A stretch of 64,000 bases of DNA from Pseudarthrobacter chlorophenolicus A6 (GCF_000022025.1 NC_011886.1:868001-932000); one strand, 5' to 3'; counted from the stretch's first letter, positions 32,790 through 42,480 are shown. The notes: generated from the letters alone by a model not told the origin. A program made the numbers and translations.

Positions 32790-35665
32790 TGCCCCACCGG
32801 CACCCGCCGCTGGAGTTGGCGCCGGCCGCCGGTGGCCGCCGAGGCAGTTTCCGGGTGGCCCTGAGGATGGCCCGGCGGGACATTGCCCGGCACAGGGGCC
32901 GGTCCCTGCTCATCGTGCTGCTGATCATGCTGCCGGTGGCAGGGATGACCGCGGCAGGCACCCTGTACCAAAGTTCACTGCGGACGCCGCAGGAAATCGT
33001 GCGGTACGAACTGGGCAAAACCCAGGCACGCTTCGTCGCTTTGCCCACGCCCAATGGGGACTCCGTCCAGGACCCGCTGAATGACTCCGTAGTGGCCTCG
33101 AGCACCGGAGAGCTGGATGGTGATTTCGTTCCCACGGACCCCAAGGACCTGCTTCCGCCCGGCTACGGGATACTGCCGCTGCGGCAATTGCAGCTGACCA
33201 CCTCCGTGGGCGCGGCCAAGGTCACGCTGAACGGCGTGCAGGTGGACGCGCTGAACGAGGCTTTCGAGGGGAAATTCACCCTCCTGGATGGCCGGGCACC
33301 GGCAGGCGGTGCAGAGGTTTTGGCCTCACGCGGGCTGCTCAAGCGGTTCAACGTGGACTTGGGCGAGGAACTTACGACGTCGGCGGGGACCTTTGTCCCG
33401 GTGGGCACCATCCGCGACGCGGACGCCTCGGACAACAACAGCACGCTGTACCTGCAGTTCGCGCAGGTGCCCGCAGGCCTTGTCCAGGGGCCCGCTTCCG
33501 CACAGGCTGCCTCCTACTATGTGACAGGACCGGAACCGGTCACCTGGCAGCAGGTCAGGGAGGCCAACAGCAAGGGCGTGGGAGTGCTGTCCCGCAGCGT
33601 GGTGCTGGATCCGCCGCCGCCGGGCGAGCTGACCGTGCCGGGGGCCAGGGTGGCCGGAGTTCCCTCGGAGACGGTCGCCACCTACGCCACCTTCGCTGTG
33701 GTGGGTGCCCTTGCCCTGCTGGAAGTCGGCCTCCTGGCCGGGGCAGCGTTCGCCGTCGGGGCCAAGCACCAGGTGCGCGAACTCGCTCTTCTTGCGGCTT
33801 CCGGAGCCGAAGCACCCACCATCCGTGCCGTGGTCACCGCCAGCGGCCTGTGGCTCGGCGGCCTGGCCGTCACGGCCGGCGCCGCTGCCGGCTTAGCAGC
33901 TGCGGCCGGAGTGGTCTGGTGGGTCCGTTCCACCGGTTCCGCCCGCCTGGCGGGAGTCCACCCGGATCTGCTATTGACCACCGTAGCCATGCTGATGGGC
34001 TTGGCGGCCTGCATCCTTGCCGCCCTGGCGCCGGCCAACCTCGTTGCCCGGCAGGCACTGCTGGGTGCGCTCAAGTCCGGACGCGCACCGGCAGCAAGCG
34101 GACGCCGGAGCACCCTCGCCGGGGTGGCTGTGCTCTTGGCGGCCGCCGGACTGCTAGCCGCAGGCTCGGCCCTGGGCAGCTCGGCCAAGGACCCCGACCA
34201 GCGGGCACAACAGGCCGCCGCAGTTTCCGCGATGCTGGCCGGGGGAGCGGTCCTGGCGGTGGTGGCCCTAGTGCTCCTGACCGGATGGCTGGCAGCGACC
34301 CTGACATCCCGCACCCGGGCCATGCCGCTGCCGCTGCGCATGGCGGCACGGGACTCCGCCAGGAACCGGAGCCGGACGGTCCCGGCGGTGGCGGCCGTAC
34401 TGGCCGCCGCGACCCTGGCAAGTGCGGCCCTGGTGCTGACGGCCAGCCAACTGGCAGGGCAGCGCCAGTCGCATTCCTGGAGCGCACTGGAGAACCAGTC
34501 GTACCTGCCGCTTAACCTCGCGCAGCCACCGCTGGCCGACGGCACCGCCGCTCCGGCCGTGACTGTCGACCCGGAGCGGCTCTCGGCTGCCGTCTCGGGT
34601 GCCCTGGACAGCGTCTCCTGGACCAGGACAGTCACTACCCCCGCGCCGGTGGAAAACTGTGGTTTCGGGGAAGGCTCAGGTCCCGCCGGGCCCGTGGCGA
34701 CTGAAACGTCCAACTGTCTCCTCTACGCCCTTGCCAGGCCAAGCGGCCAGGAATGTCCGGTCACGCCCCAACGGCGGGTCGTGGATCCGGACGACTGGCG
34801 GTGTCGCGGCTCCATGGCCTCGGACCAGCCAACGGACCGGTCCATCCTGGTGGGCGGCGCCGACGATATCCGTGCCATGTTCGGGAGCGAAGCCGGGGCT
34901 GCCATCGTTGCCGCCCTGGACGCCGGGGCCATGGTGGTGACCAACCCGGCATTTGTCCGCGACGGAAAAGTCGAGCTGCAGGGCCTGGACGTGCGCACCC
35001 AGCAGCCATCGCCGTCGGACGGGTCCATCGTCCACGAAGCTGTCACCAGCACCGTCTTGGACGCCGTCATTCTGGAGCCCGCGGTGGCCGTGCCCTACTA
35101 CGGCATCGTCTCGCCGGCCACGGCCGGGCGCCTGCGCCTTGATCCGAAGGCCGTCGGGCTGGCCATTCAGCTCAACCGGCCTCCTTCGGCGGCTGAGGTT
35201 GACGCGGTGACCGGTGCGGTGGCCGGAGTCGTCGGACACTACGGCCTGGGATTCTGGGTGGAACCGGGGGTTCCCAAAGACCAGGCCTGGATGGGCTGGC
35301 TGATCGTGGCTATCAGCGCTTTGATCACCTTCAGCGCGGCCGGGATCACCACTGGCCTTGCCCTCGCCGATGCCCGGACGGACCATGCCACGCTGGCTGG
35401 AGTGGGGGCGGCGCCGCGGCTGCGGAAGACTCTGGCGGCGTCGCAGGCGCTCTTCACCTCAGGGCTTGGAGCTGTGCTGGGTGCCGTGGCGGGCACGGTG
35501 CCCGCCGTGCTCATTGTCGCTTCCACGGAGATGCGTTCCTCGCTGGAGGTACCCTGGCTTCCCCTTGCGGCGATGGTGATGGCCATCCCGCTGACAGCGT
35601 CAGCCCTGGCCTGGGCCTTCACCAGGTCTGCGCTGCCGATGACCCGAAGGGCCCTCGGCGGCTGA
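32789..35665 (+). CDS. FtsX-like ABC transporter permease
   Basis: A 958-residue permease. The first helix (about residues 32-55, LLIVLLIMLPVAGMTAAGTL) precedes an extracytoplasmic domain. A three-helix FtsX block lies near 290-420, then further helices near 440-560. A second extracytoplasmic domain with paired cysteines follows (NCGFGE, SNCLLY, QECPV, WRCRG, about 620-670), and a second FtsX block ends the protein (about 835-945). The two-block layout is that of MacB-like/lantibiotic-resistance permeases fused end to end. Export of an amphipathic compound or envelope lipid is the likely role; the ligand is unknown. Confidence 0.9.
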   Translation: MPHRHPPLELAPAAGGRRGSFRVALRMARRDIARHRGRSLLIVLLIMLPVAGMTAAGTLYQSSLRTPQEIVRYELGKTQARFVALPTPNGDSVQDPLNDSVVASSTGELDGDFVPTDPKDLLPPGYGILPLRQLQLTTSVGAAKVTLNGVQVDALNEAFEGKFTLLDGRAPAGGAEVLASRGLLKRFNVDLGEELTTSAGTFVPVGTIRDADASDNNSTLYLQFAQVPAGLVQGPASAQAASYYVTGPEPVTWQQVREANSKGVGVLSRSVVLDPPPPGELTVPGARVAGVPSETVATYATFAVVGALALLEVGLLAGAAFAVGAKHQVRELALLAASGAEAPTIRAVVTASGLWLGGLAVTAGAAAGLAAAAGVVWWVRSTGSARLAGVHPDLLLTTVAMLMGLAACILAALAPANLVARQALLGALKSGRAPAASGRRSTLAGVAVLLAAAGLLAAGSALGSSAKDPDQRAQQAAAVSAMLAGGAVLAVVALVLLTGWLAATLTSRTRAMPLPLRMAARDSARNRSRTVPAVAAVLAAATLASAALVLTASQLAGQRQSHSWSALENQSYLPLNLAQPPLADGTAAPAVTVDPERLSAAVSGALDSVSWTRTVTTPAPVENCGFGEGSGPAGPVATETSNCLLYALARPSGQECPVTPQRRVVDPDDWRCRGSMASDQPTDRSILVGGADDIRAMFGSEAGAAIVAALDAGAMVVTNPAFVRDGKVELQGLDVRTQQPSPSDGSIVHEAVTSTVLDAVILEPAVAVPYYGIVSPATAGRLRLDPKAVGLAIQLNRPPSAAEVDAVTGAVAGVVGHYGLGFWVEPGVPKDQAWMGWLIVAISALITFSAAGITTGLALADARTDHATLAGVGAAPRLRKTLAASQALFTSGLGAVLGAVAGTVPAVLIVASTEMRSSLEVPWLPLAAMVMAIPLTASALAWAFTRSALPMTRRALGG

Positions 35666-35910
35666 TTCTGGCACCGGAATATGCCCGGCGCCGTGCTCGT
35701 TCGCAACCGTTTCCCGTGGCGCGCCTCTTTTGGCCGGGGCCAAGGAAGCCTAACGTGGAATTCACAGGCCGCCCGTCCGCCGTCGTTCGTCGCCGATTGC
35801 CTGCCGCCTGCCGCATAACCCCGGGCACCCGGCAGAACCGTCGCCGCCCGCACCCCCGGGTTCGGTAGGGTGCCTCAGAGCAGATCCGCACGAATCTCAA
35901 GGAGGAGACA

Positions 35911-38208
35911 ATGGCCGCAGCGCCAGAGAACAGGTCCGGCTCATCGGGGCGGGAGGGTGCGGTGGATACCGACCCGGCGCTCCCACCCACAGCCGTGGAC
36001 GATGCCGTCCGCGAATCCGAAGACAGCAAATGGACCCCGGGAAAGATCGCGCTCTGGGCGGCGATCTCCCTGCTGGGCGGCGTGGCATGGTTCATGCTCG
36101 CCATCGTCCGGGGCGAGACCGTCAACGCCATCTGGTTTGTCTTCGCCTCGGTGTGCACTTACCTGATCGGTTACCGGTTCTACTCCAAGGTGATCGAACG
36201 GTTCATCACCAAGCCCGATGACCGGCGGGCAACCCCCGCCGAGTACAAAGCTGACGGCAAGGACTACGTCCGGACGGACCGGAACGTCCTCTTCGGCCAC
36301 CACTTCGCAGCCATCGCCGGCGCCGGCCCGCTGGTTGGCCCGGTCATCGCGGCCCAGATGGGCTACCTGCCCGGGACCATCTGGATCATCGTGGGCGTAG
36401 TCCTCGCCGGTGCCGTGCAGGACTACCTGGTGATGTTCTTCTCCATGCGCCGCGGCGGACGTTCACTGGGCCAGATGGCCCGCGAGGAACTCGGCGTCAT
36501 CGGCGGCACGGCCGCCCTCATTGCCACCCTGCTGATCATGGTGATCATCGTCGCCATCCTGGCGCTCGTCGTCGTCAACGCCCTGGGCGAAAGCCCGTGG
36601 GGCGTCTTCTCCGTAGGCATGACCATCCCCATCGCGCTCTTCATGGGCGTCTACCTGCGCTACCTCCGGCCGGGCAAGGTCATGGAAGTCTCCATCATCG
36701 GGTTCGTGCTGCTCATGGCCGCCATCATTGGCGGCGGCGTTGTGGCGGAAACGGCGTGGGGCGCCGACGTCTTCACCCTGGACAAAGTGACCATTGCCTG
36801 GGGCCTGATTGTCTATGGTTTCATCGCCGCCATCCTTCCCGTCTGGCTGCTGCTGGCACCCCGCGACTACCTGTCCACGTTCATGAAGATCGGCGTGATC
36901 GTCATGCTCGCGCTGGCCATCATCGTGGTCCGGCCGGAAATCAACGTCCCGGCCTTCAGCGAATTCGCCAGCAGGGAAAACGGCCCCGTGTTCCCGGGCG
37001 CGCTGTTCCCGTTCCTGTTCGTCACCATCGCGTGCGGTGCGCTATCCGGGTTCCATGCCCTTATTTCCTCCGGCACCACTCCCAAACTGGTGGAGAAGGA
37101 GCGCCAGACCCGGTTCATCGGGTACGGCGGCATGCTCATGGAATCCTTCGTGGCCATCATGGCCCTCGTGGCGGCCATCTCGATCGACCGCGGCCTGTAC
37201 TTCGCCATGAACGCCCCGGCAGCGCTCACCGGCGGCACCGTGGAAACCGCCGCCACCTGGGTCAACAGCCTGGGCTTGGCCGGGGTCAACATCACCCCCG
37301 AGCTGCTGGCTGAGACAGCGCGGAACGTGGGCGAACAAAGCGTCGTCTCCCGTACCGGCGGCGCGCCCACCCTGGCCGTGGGCCTGGCCCACATCATGCA
37401 GCAGTTCATCGGCGGTACGGCCATGATGTCCTTCTGGTACCACTTCGCCATCATGTTCGAAGCCCTCTTCATCCTGACGGCCGTTGACGCCGGCACGCGG
37501 GTGGCCCGGTTCATGCTTCAGGACTCGATCGGCAACTTTGTGCCCAAGTTCAAGGAAGCCTCCTGGCGTCCCGGGGCCTGGCTCTGCACGGCCATCATGG
37601 TGGGTGCCTGGGGCGCGGTCCTGCTGATGGGAGTCACCGACCCACTGGGCGGCATCAACACCCTGTTCCCGCTGTTCGGCATTGCCAACCAGTTGCTGGC
37701 CGCCATCGCGCTCTCCGTCTGCCTGGCCATCGTGGCCAAGCGCGGCACCTTCAAATACCTGTGGATTGTGGCCCTGCCGCTGGCCTTCGCTGCGGTGGTC
37801 ACCATCACGGCCAGCTACCAGAAGATCTTTTCTCCCACGCCCGCCGTGGGTTACTTCGCCAATAACGCAGCGTTCAGCAAGGCCCTGGCGGACGGCAAGG
37901 CGGAGTTCGGCACCGCCAAGACCGTTGCCGCCATGGAAGCCGTGGTCCGCAACACCGCCATCCAGGGCTGGCTGTCCGTGATCTTCGTGGTGCTGAGCAT
38001 CATCGTGATCGCGACCGCGGTGCTCGCCACGGTGAAGGCCTTCCGGAACCGGGGCACGGGCACGGCGAAGGACAACGAGGATCCGGCTTTGCCGTCCCGC
38101 GTGTTCGCACCTGCCGGCCTCATCCCCACGGCTGCCGAGCGCGAACTGATGGCGGAGTGGGAGAAGGTCCCGGCCAACCTGCGGTTCGAACGGGCAGGCC
38201 ACCACTGA
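35911..38208 (+). CDS. cstA: Carbon starvation protein CstA, pyruvate/peptide transporter
   Basis: A 765-residue membrane protein with about 16-18 helices, of the CstA family, which imports pyruvate or small peptides under carbon limitation. Family markers are FGHHFAAIAGAGPLVGPVIA (about residue 125), QDYLVMFFSMRRGGRSLG (about 170) and GFHALISSGTT (about 380). A hydrophilic 45-residue N-terminal extension precedes helix 1. AAGGAGGAG lies 5 nt before the ATG, a very strong ribosome site. The stop overlaps the start of the small YbdD-like gene (TGATG). Confidence 0.95.
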   Translation: MAAAPENRSGSSGREGAVDTDPALPPTAVDDAVRESEDSKWTPGKIALWAAISLLGGVAWFMLAIVRGETVNAIWFVFASVCTYLIGYRFYSKVIERFITKPDDRRATPAEYKADGKDYVRTDRNVLFGHHFAAIAGAGPLVGPVIAAQMGYLPGTIWIIVGVVLAGAVQDYLVMFFSMRRGGRSLGQMAREELGVIGGTAALIATLLIMVIIVAILALVVVNALGESPWGVFSVGMTIPIALFMGVYLRYLRPGKVMEVSIIGFVLLMAAIIGGGVVAETAWGADVFTLDKVTIAWGLIVYGFIAAILPVWLLLAPRDYLSTFMKIGVIVMLALAIIVVRPEINVPAFSEFASRENGPVFPGALFPFLFVTIACGALSGFHALISSGTTPKLVEKERQTRFIGYGGMLMESFVAIMALVAAISIDRGLYFAMNAPAALTGGTVETAATWVNSLGLAGVNITPELLAETARNVGEQSVVSRTGGAPTLAVGLAHIMQQFIGGTAMMSFWYHFAIMFEALFILTAVDAGTRVARFMLQDSIGNFVPKFKEASWRPGAWLCTAIMVGAWGAVLLMGVTDPLGGINTLFPLFGIANQLLAAIALSVCLAIVAKRGTFKYLWIVALPLAFAAVVTITASYQKIFSPTPAVGYFANNAAFSKALADGKAEFGTAKTVAAMEAVVRNTAIQGWLSVIFVVLSIIVIATAVLATVKAFRNRGTGTAKDNEDPALPSRVFAPAGLIPTAAERELMAEWEKVPANLRFERAGHH

Positions 38209-38411
38209 TGAGCGCCGGACTGGCAGTACTGTCCAGCGGGTTCCGTGGTTTCGCGCGGTACCTCAGCGGGGTCCTCGGTGCAGATGCGTACGCCAAGTAT
38301 CTCGAACACCACCGGGCTTCGGGGCACAGCGGACCCCCGCTGACGGAGCGGGAGTTCTGGCGCGACAGGACCGACCGGCAGGACGCCAACCCGCAGGGCC
38401 GCTGCTGCTGA
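38208..38411 (+). CDS. YbdD/YjiX family small protein, CstA partner
   Basis: A 67-residue protein, GFRGFARYLSGVLGADAYAKYLEHHRA followed by PLTEREFWRDRTDRQ. This matches the short cytoplasmic YbdD/YjiX proteins that are almost always encoded directly after cstA-type transporters and are needed for their activity. The ATG overlaps the cstA stop by one base, showing translational coupling. The end (NPQGRCC) has a pair of cysteines typical of the family. Confidence 0.93.
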   Translation: MSAGLAVLSSGFRGFARYLSGVLGADAYAKYLEHHRASGHSGPPLTEREFWRDRTDRQDANPQGRCC

Positions 38412-38490
38412 TTTAGCCCTCAGCGGACGCCGCGTCAGGCGGGTTCATGGAGTGAAGTTCCAACGGAACAGCTCATGAGAGTATGAACGC

Positions 38491-39138
38491 ATGAGCGATC
38501 CGAAAGACACCCCGTCAGCTGAGGACCTCCCCGTCGAAGGCACCACCCTTGATGACAGTGAGCCCTCGGCTCCCGCGCAGGCCGAGGCACCGGCCGACAC
38601 TCGTGACGGCCGAAAGCCCAAGGGCAGCAGCGTGCAGGACCTGGTGGACGAACCGGCCAAGGTGATGCGGATCGGCACCATGATCCGGCAGCTCCTGGAA
38701 GAAGTGAAGTCCGCCCCCCTGGACCAGGCCGCCCGGGAACGCCTGGCCGAAATCCACGCCCGCTCCATCCAGGAGCTGGAGGACGGCCTGTCGCCCGAGC
38801 TCGTGGCGGAACTGCACCGCATCAGCCTCCCGTTCTCCGATGAAGGCACCCCTTCCGACGCCGAGCTCCGGATCGCCCACGCCCAGCTGGTGGGCTGGCT
38901 CGAAGGATTGTTCCACGGCATCCAGACCGCCATCGCGGCCCAGCATGCCGCCCGGGAGCACGCGGCCGCCCAGATGCAGCTCCGCCAGCTGCCCCCGGGA
39001 ACTGTCATCGCCCCGGGTGTGGTGATCGGGGAAAACGGTGAACCGGAACGCGCCCCCGCCGGGGCGCCCCGGCCGGGTGCCCCTGCCCATGCCGGCAAGC
39101 GCGATGATCCGGACCACGGTCCCGGACAGTACCTGTAG
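38491..39138 (+). CDS. bpa: Bacterial proteasome activator Bpa (DUF2587)
   Basis: A 215-residue protein with a disordered acidic N-terminus, a four-helix bundle (about residues 50-165: VMRIGTMIRQLLEEVKSA, ERLAEIHARSIQELEDGL) and a flexible Pro/Ala-rich tail ending GQYL. That C-terminal motif docks into the alpha-ring of the 20S proteasome and opens its gate without ATP. The gene lies far from the usual pup-proteasome cluster, as in mycobacteria. A small unknown gene begins 7 nt after its stop. Confidence 0.93.
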   Translation: MSDPKDTPSAEDLPVEGTTLDDSEPSAPAQAEAPADTRDGRKPKGSSVQDLVDEPAKVMRIGTMIRQLLEEVKSAPLDQAARERLAEIHARSIQELEDGLSPELVAELHRISLPFSDEGTPSDAELRIAHAQLVGWLEGLFHGIQTAIAAQHAAREHAAAQMQLRQLPPGTVIAPGVVIGENGEPERAPAGAPRPGAPAHAGKRDDPDHGPGQYL

Positions 39139-39145
39139 GTCCCGG

Positions 39146-39595
39146 TTGGGTTTTTTCAGCGCCGCCAGGCAGGGGCGCAAGGACGACGCGGAACTGGGCA
39201 AGGGGTTGTGGCGCCGCGCCCACGACCGCTTCCACCGGGGACTGGACCGCTTCCACCAGGTGCTCGAGGGCGTGGAGGATGACCAGCTGTACGGCGAGCT
39301 GGTGGAGATCGCCAACGAACTCGCTGCCCTGCTGGACCGGGTGCGGGCCGTCTGCGTCGAAGCCCAGCGACGCTCACCCAGTGACGGCCTGGACATTCCC
39401 GCCGCCCTCTCCGGCGTGCACCGGGCACTGTCCAAAGCCGGCAACTCGCTGGCCACCACAGCCGAGGCTGCCGCCATGCTGCGGCTCGCCGTCGGGCCCG
39501 TCCCGGTTGGGGCGGCATCCGTGCGCCGGCGAGCGGAAGCCGTCTACGAGCAGGTTGCCGACGCCGAGCGGCACCTTGCCGGGGAAACCTCCTAG
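39146..39595 (+). CDS. Conserved hypothetical helical protein
   Basis: A 149-residue, mostly alpha-helical soluble protein. It begins at TTG (LGFFSAARQGRKDDAELGKG), placed 7 nt after the bpa stop; no better start exists downstream before the conserved-looking part. The middle (FHRGLDRFHQVLEGVEDDQLYGELVEIANELAALLDRV) forms amphipathic helices of a bundle type. No enzyme motif is visible. Co-transcription with bpa suggests, but does not show, a link with proteasome control. Confidence 0.7.
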   Translation: MGFFSAARQGRKDDAELGKGLWRRAHDRFHRGLDRFHQVLEGVEDDQLYGELVEIANELAALLDRVRAVCVEAQRRSPSDGLDIPAALSGVHRALSKAGNSLATTAEAAAMLRLAVGPVPVGAASVRRRAEAVYEQVADAERHLAGETS

Positions 39596-39699
39596 CCGCA
39601 ATTTATTCCCGCTGCCAGGGGTGACTTTGTGCGTTACGCGCCTGGCTGACAGACCGGGAATCACACCTTTCCGCGCCCGCCGTTTGGCAGGATGAAGTC

Positions 39700-40545
39700 A
39701 TGACTCTTTCACCTACACTCACTTTCAACGACGGAAACACGATCCCCCAGCTCGGCTACGGCGTGTGGCAGGTCGAAGACGACGTGGCTGAGAAGGTGGT
39801 CCGGCAGGCATTCGAAGCTGGCTTCCGCCACATCGACACCGCCAAAATCTATGGCAACGAAGCGGGCGTGGGGCGCGCCATCGCCAGCTCCGGCCTGACC
39901 CCGGAGCAGATCTTCATCACCACCAAGCTGTGGAATGCCGATCAGGGCTATGAGTCCACACTGGCTGCCTTCGAGGAATCCATGGACCGCCTCGGCCTGG
40001 AAACCCTGGACCTGTACCTGATCCACTGGATGCAGCCCAAGCAGGACAAGTACGTCGACACCTGGAAGGCGCTGATCGAGCTCCAGAAGCGCGGCCGGGT
40101 CAAGTCCATCGGCGTCTCCAACTTCACCGTTGACGGGCTGCAGCGGCTCATCGACGAAACCGGTGTGGTCCCGGCCATCCACCAGATCGAGCTCCACCCG
40201 TACTTCAGCCAGCGCGAGCTGCGCGAGTTCGGTGCTTCCAAGGGCATCCTGACCCAGGCCTGGTCACCGCTGGGCCAGGGCGGCGAGCTCCTGGAAGACG
40301 CCGCCGTTGCCGCTATCGCCGCCAAGCACCAGGCCACGCCGGCCCAGGTTGTCATCGCCTGGCACCTCGCCATTGGCAACGTGGTGATCCCGAAGTCGGT
40401 CACCGAATCCCGGATCCGGGAGAACTACGCAGCACTCGACGTCACGCTGGACGCCGAGGACGTCGAGGCAATCAACGCCCTCGACCGGACCGCCAGCGGT
40501 GAAGGCCGGATCGGCCCCGACCCGGCCGTCTCCGACTTCGCATAA
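39700..40545 (+). CDS. Aldo/keto reductase
   Basis: A 281-residue NADPH-dependent reductase with the (beta/alpha)8 AKR fold. The tetrad is visible: Asp in GFRHIDTAKIYGNE with the catalytic Tyr, Lys in FITTKLWNADQGY, and His in LDLYLIHWMQ. Cofactor loops are IGVSNFTVDGLQRL and VIPKSVTESRIREN. The sequence is closest to the actinobacterial group that includes 2,5-diketo-gluconate reductase-like enzymes. The substrate is not determinable. Monocistronic, with its own terminator. Confidence 0.93.
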   Translation: MTLSPTLTFNDGNTIPQLGYGVWQVEDDVAEKVVRQAFEAGFRHIDTAKIYGNEAGVGRAIASSGLTPEQIFITTKLWNADQGYESTLAAFEESMDRLGLETLDLYLIHWMQPKQDKYVDTWKALIELQKRGRVKSIGVSNFTVDGLQRLIDETGVVPAIHQIELHPYFSQRELREFGASKGILTQAWSPLGQGGELLEDAAVAAIAAKHQATPAQVVIAWHLAIGNVVIPKSVTESRIRENYAALDVTLDAEDVEAINALDRTASGEGRIGPDPAVSDFA

Positions 40546-40603
40546 GTCAGCCTGTCCGCAGTGAGCCCCGCATTGGCAGGCGGTCCTGCTTAGCAGTGAC
40601 GTC

Positions 40604-40642
40604 GAACCCGCACCACCTGGCTGGCCCAGGCGGTGCGGGTTC
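40604..40642 (+). terminator. Terminator after the aldo/keto reductase
   Basis: GAACCCGCACC pairs with GGTGCGGGTTC, with an inner CCTGG/CCAGG stem separated by a mismatch, followed by TTCTGTT. It also faces the small convergent gene ending at 40699. Confidence 0.8.
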
Positions 40643-40698
40643 TTCTGTTGCAACGGGCCTTCCAGTGGTGACTGGCCGGCCCGGCCTGAACCTGTGGG

Positions 40699-40881
40699 TC
40701 AGGCGGCGATGCGTACGGACTCGACGCTGACAGCGTCGATCACCGCCCAGCCGTCCTCACCGGAGCACTGCCGGTCAGCGAAACGCTGAGCCTCCACCAT
40801 GGTGTCGAAGGACTCAGAGCGAGCACGGCCGGAGTCGGCGTCGAAGTAGGTGACGTGAAATTCCTGAACGGTGTTTTCCAT
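40699..40881 (-). CDS. Small conserved-looking hypothetical protein
   Basis: A 60-residue protein, MENTVQEFHVTYFDADSGR... ending SVESVRIAA. The pattern of a beta strand, a helix with EAQRFADRQ, and a strand suggests a small alpha/beta fold. The in-frame extension upstream is rejected because MENTVQEF starts the folded part and AATTCACG-type upstream codons look non-coding. Function unknown. Confidence 0.6.
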   Translation of the reverse strand: MENTVQEFHVTYFDADSGRARSESFDTMVEAQRFADRQCSGEDGWAVIDAVSVESVRIAA

Positions 40882-41015
40882 AAATCCAGTGTGCAACCGG
40901 GGTCTGACATTCCACGGAATCGGCCCCGCGTGTTGCCTTGTGACAGTGGCCCCAGCGCACATCGCGGCCAGTTGTGGGCGCCGCCGGGACCGGAGACTCC
41001 GGCTAGGCTTTCATC

Positions 41016-41381
41016 ATGGAGGTTAGAGATTCTTCGGACCGGGACAACGCCACCAGGCACATTAATCGTGAACTGGCACGGCGGCGCGGCTGGATGTTGA
41101 CGGTGGCGGTCGGGTTCGCCCTGCAGATCCTCAGTGTGGTGCTGGGACTCAAATCCGTGGCGCCGCTGTGCGGCAGCCCGATGATCCCGCACAGCGGCGC
41201 AGCTGAACTGTCCGATGCTCAATTGCTCACCACAGGCCTTGCGGCCGAGTGCTACCGGAGCATCGACTCCGCCGCTGTGCCCATCTGGATGCTGATGGGG
41301 TTCGGCATCAGCCTGGTGCTGGTGGGCGTGGCCATCAGGATCGTCGGCATCCGCCGGTCCCTCGCAGGTGTAGCCGCCTGA
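41016..41381 (+). CDS. Small membrane protein of unknown function
   Basis: A 121-residue protein with a charged N-terminus (residues 1-25), a membrane helix at about 27-47 (MLTVAVGFALQILSVVLGL), an exposed loop with two cysteines (PLCGSP and AECYRS, possibly a disulfide) and a second helix at about 90-112. The two-helix layout puts both ends in the cytoplasm and the cysteines outside. No family recognised. Confidence 0.62.
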   Translation: MEVRDSSDRDNATRHINRELARRRGWMLTVAVGFALQILSVVLGLKSVAPLCGSPMIPHSGAAELSDAQLLTTGLAAECYRSIDSAAVPIWMLMGFGISLVLVGVAIRIVGIRRSLAGVAA

Positions 41382-41460
41382 GGGGCACTCCCCACGGGGA
41401 TTCTGTCCCCGGGAACGTATGGAGCCGGCCGGGGGCCCACCGGGTCGGGACGTTTCGGAG

Positions 41461-42480
41461 TCAGGTTCCTGCCTCCCGGTGATCCAGCCGAAGGACCCGT
41501 TCCTGGGCCAGGACGGCTGCCCGGGCCGCCTTATCCGCGGCCCGCGCAGCCTGTTTGGCCTCCGCGGCGACGGCAGCGAGGCGCTTCTTCGACTGGTCCA
41601 GTTCTGCCTCGGCCGTTTTCAGGCGGCCACGCAAGTCCGCCGTCTCCTCCTGCAGCCGGGCAATGTCCGCGGTAGTCTGCTCGGCTTCCGCCTGAAGGTC
41701 CACGGCATGCCCGGCAGCTTCGGACGCTTCTTCTTCGGCCACCTCCAGCGCCGCCCTGGCCCTTTCCAGCAGAGGGGGCGACGCCGGCCGCGGCGTCTGC
41801 CGGACGGCCTCAAGGCGCGGCCTGGTGGGCCGGGGCTGGGAGCCGGCCTCCGGCGTCGTACGCTGCTTCTTTCCTGGCCGTGAATTTTCGGTATCTGAAT
41901 TTCCGGATGTCGGCACGGAGGCAAGGACCGGGTGAGCGGCAGCCGGTGTCGCGGGGAGGGCGCCCGGCACGGCCACCATGCCGTCCAGGTCTGCCGCGCT
42001 GACCCCGTCGGCGGACAGGGTTTTCAGGAGCCGGCCGCTGCGGACAGCGGCAGCGGCCCCTTCATCGGCGGTCAAAGCACGCAGTGTTTCCTCGACATCC
42101 CCGGCAACAGTGTCGCTGAGCTGCCGGCCCTGACTGCCGGCAACAGTGCGGGCGGCGTCGACGGCGGAGGCCAACAGGGTACGCCGCTCACGCCCCAGGT
42201 CGCGGAGGGCGGGGGCATCAAGGGACGCCTGCGCCGCACGCATGCGGGTGCCGAGGTCCGCGAGTTCGTCGAGGACGTCCGGCCGGTGCAAAACGAGCAT
42301 ATTCACGGCCCAGGCGCCCACCGACGGTTTGGCAAGCCCGCGGACTGCCGCGCCCAGGCCCTTATCCCTGCCTGCCGCCTCCTTGGCCGCCGCCGTCCGG
42401 GCCGCTACGAAGTCGTCCAGGGGACAGGCGTACAGCCCGTTGGCGATCCCGGCCAGGGCCTCTTCATCCATGTCCGCCAT
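41461..42480 (-). CDS. Hypothetical protein with C-terminal coiled coil
   Basis: A 339-residue protein beginning MADMDEEALAGIANGLYAC. The N-terminal half (residues 1-150) is helical and contains LGAAVRGLAKPSVGAWAVNMLV, a recurring segment in Micrococcaceae proteins of unknown role. A Pro/Arg-rich linker (about 185-235) leads to a long Ala/Glu-rich coiled coil (about 240-325, ARAALEVAEEEASEAAGHAV onward). Neighbouring ATGs at 42483 and 42471 are equally possible starts. Divergent from ndh, with a 117-nt gap. Confidence 0.65.
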   Translation of the reverse strand: MADMDEEALAGIANGLYACPLDDFVAARTAAAKEAAGRDKGLGAAVRGLAKPSVGAWAVNMLVLHRPDVLDELADLGTRMRAAQASLDAPALRDLGRERRTLLASAVDAARTVAGSQGRQLSDTVAGDVEETLRALTADEGAAAAVRSGRLLKTLSADGVSAADLDGMVAVPGALPATPAAAHPVLASVPTSGNSDTENSRPGKKQRTTPEAGSQPRPTRPRLEAVRQTPRPASPPLLERARAALEVAEEEASEAAGHAVDLQAEAEQTTADIARLQEETADLRGRLKTAEAELDQSKKRLAAVAAEAKQAARAADKAARAAVLAQERVLRLDHREAGT

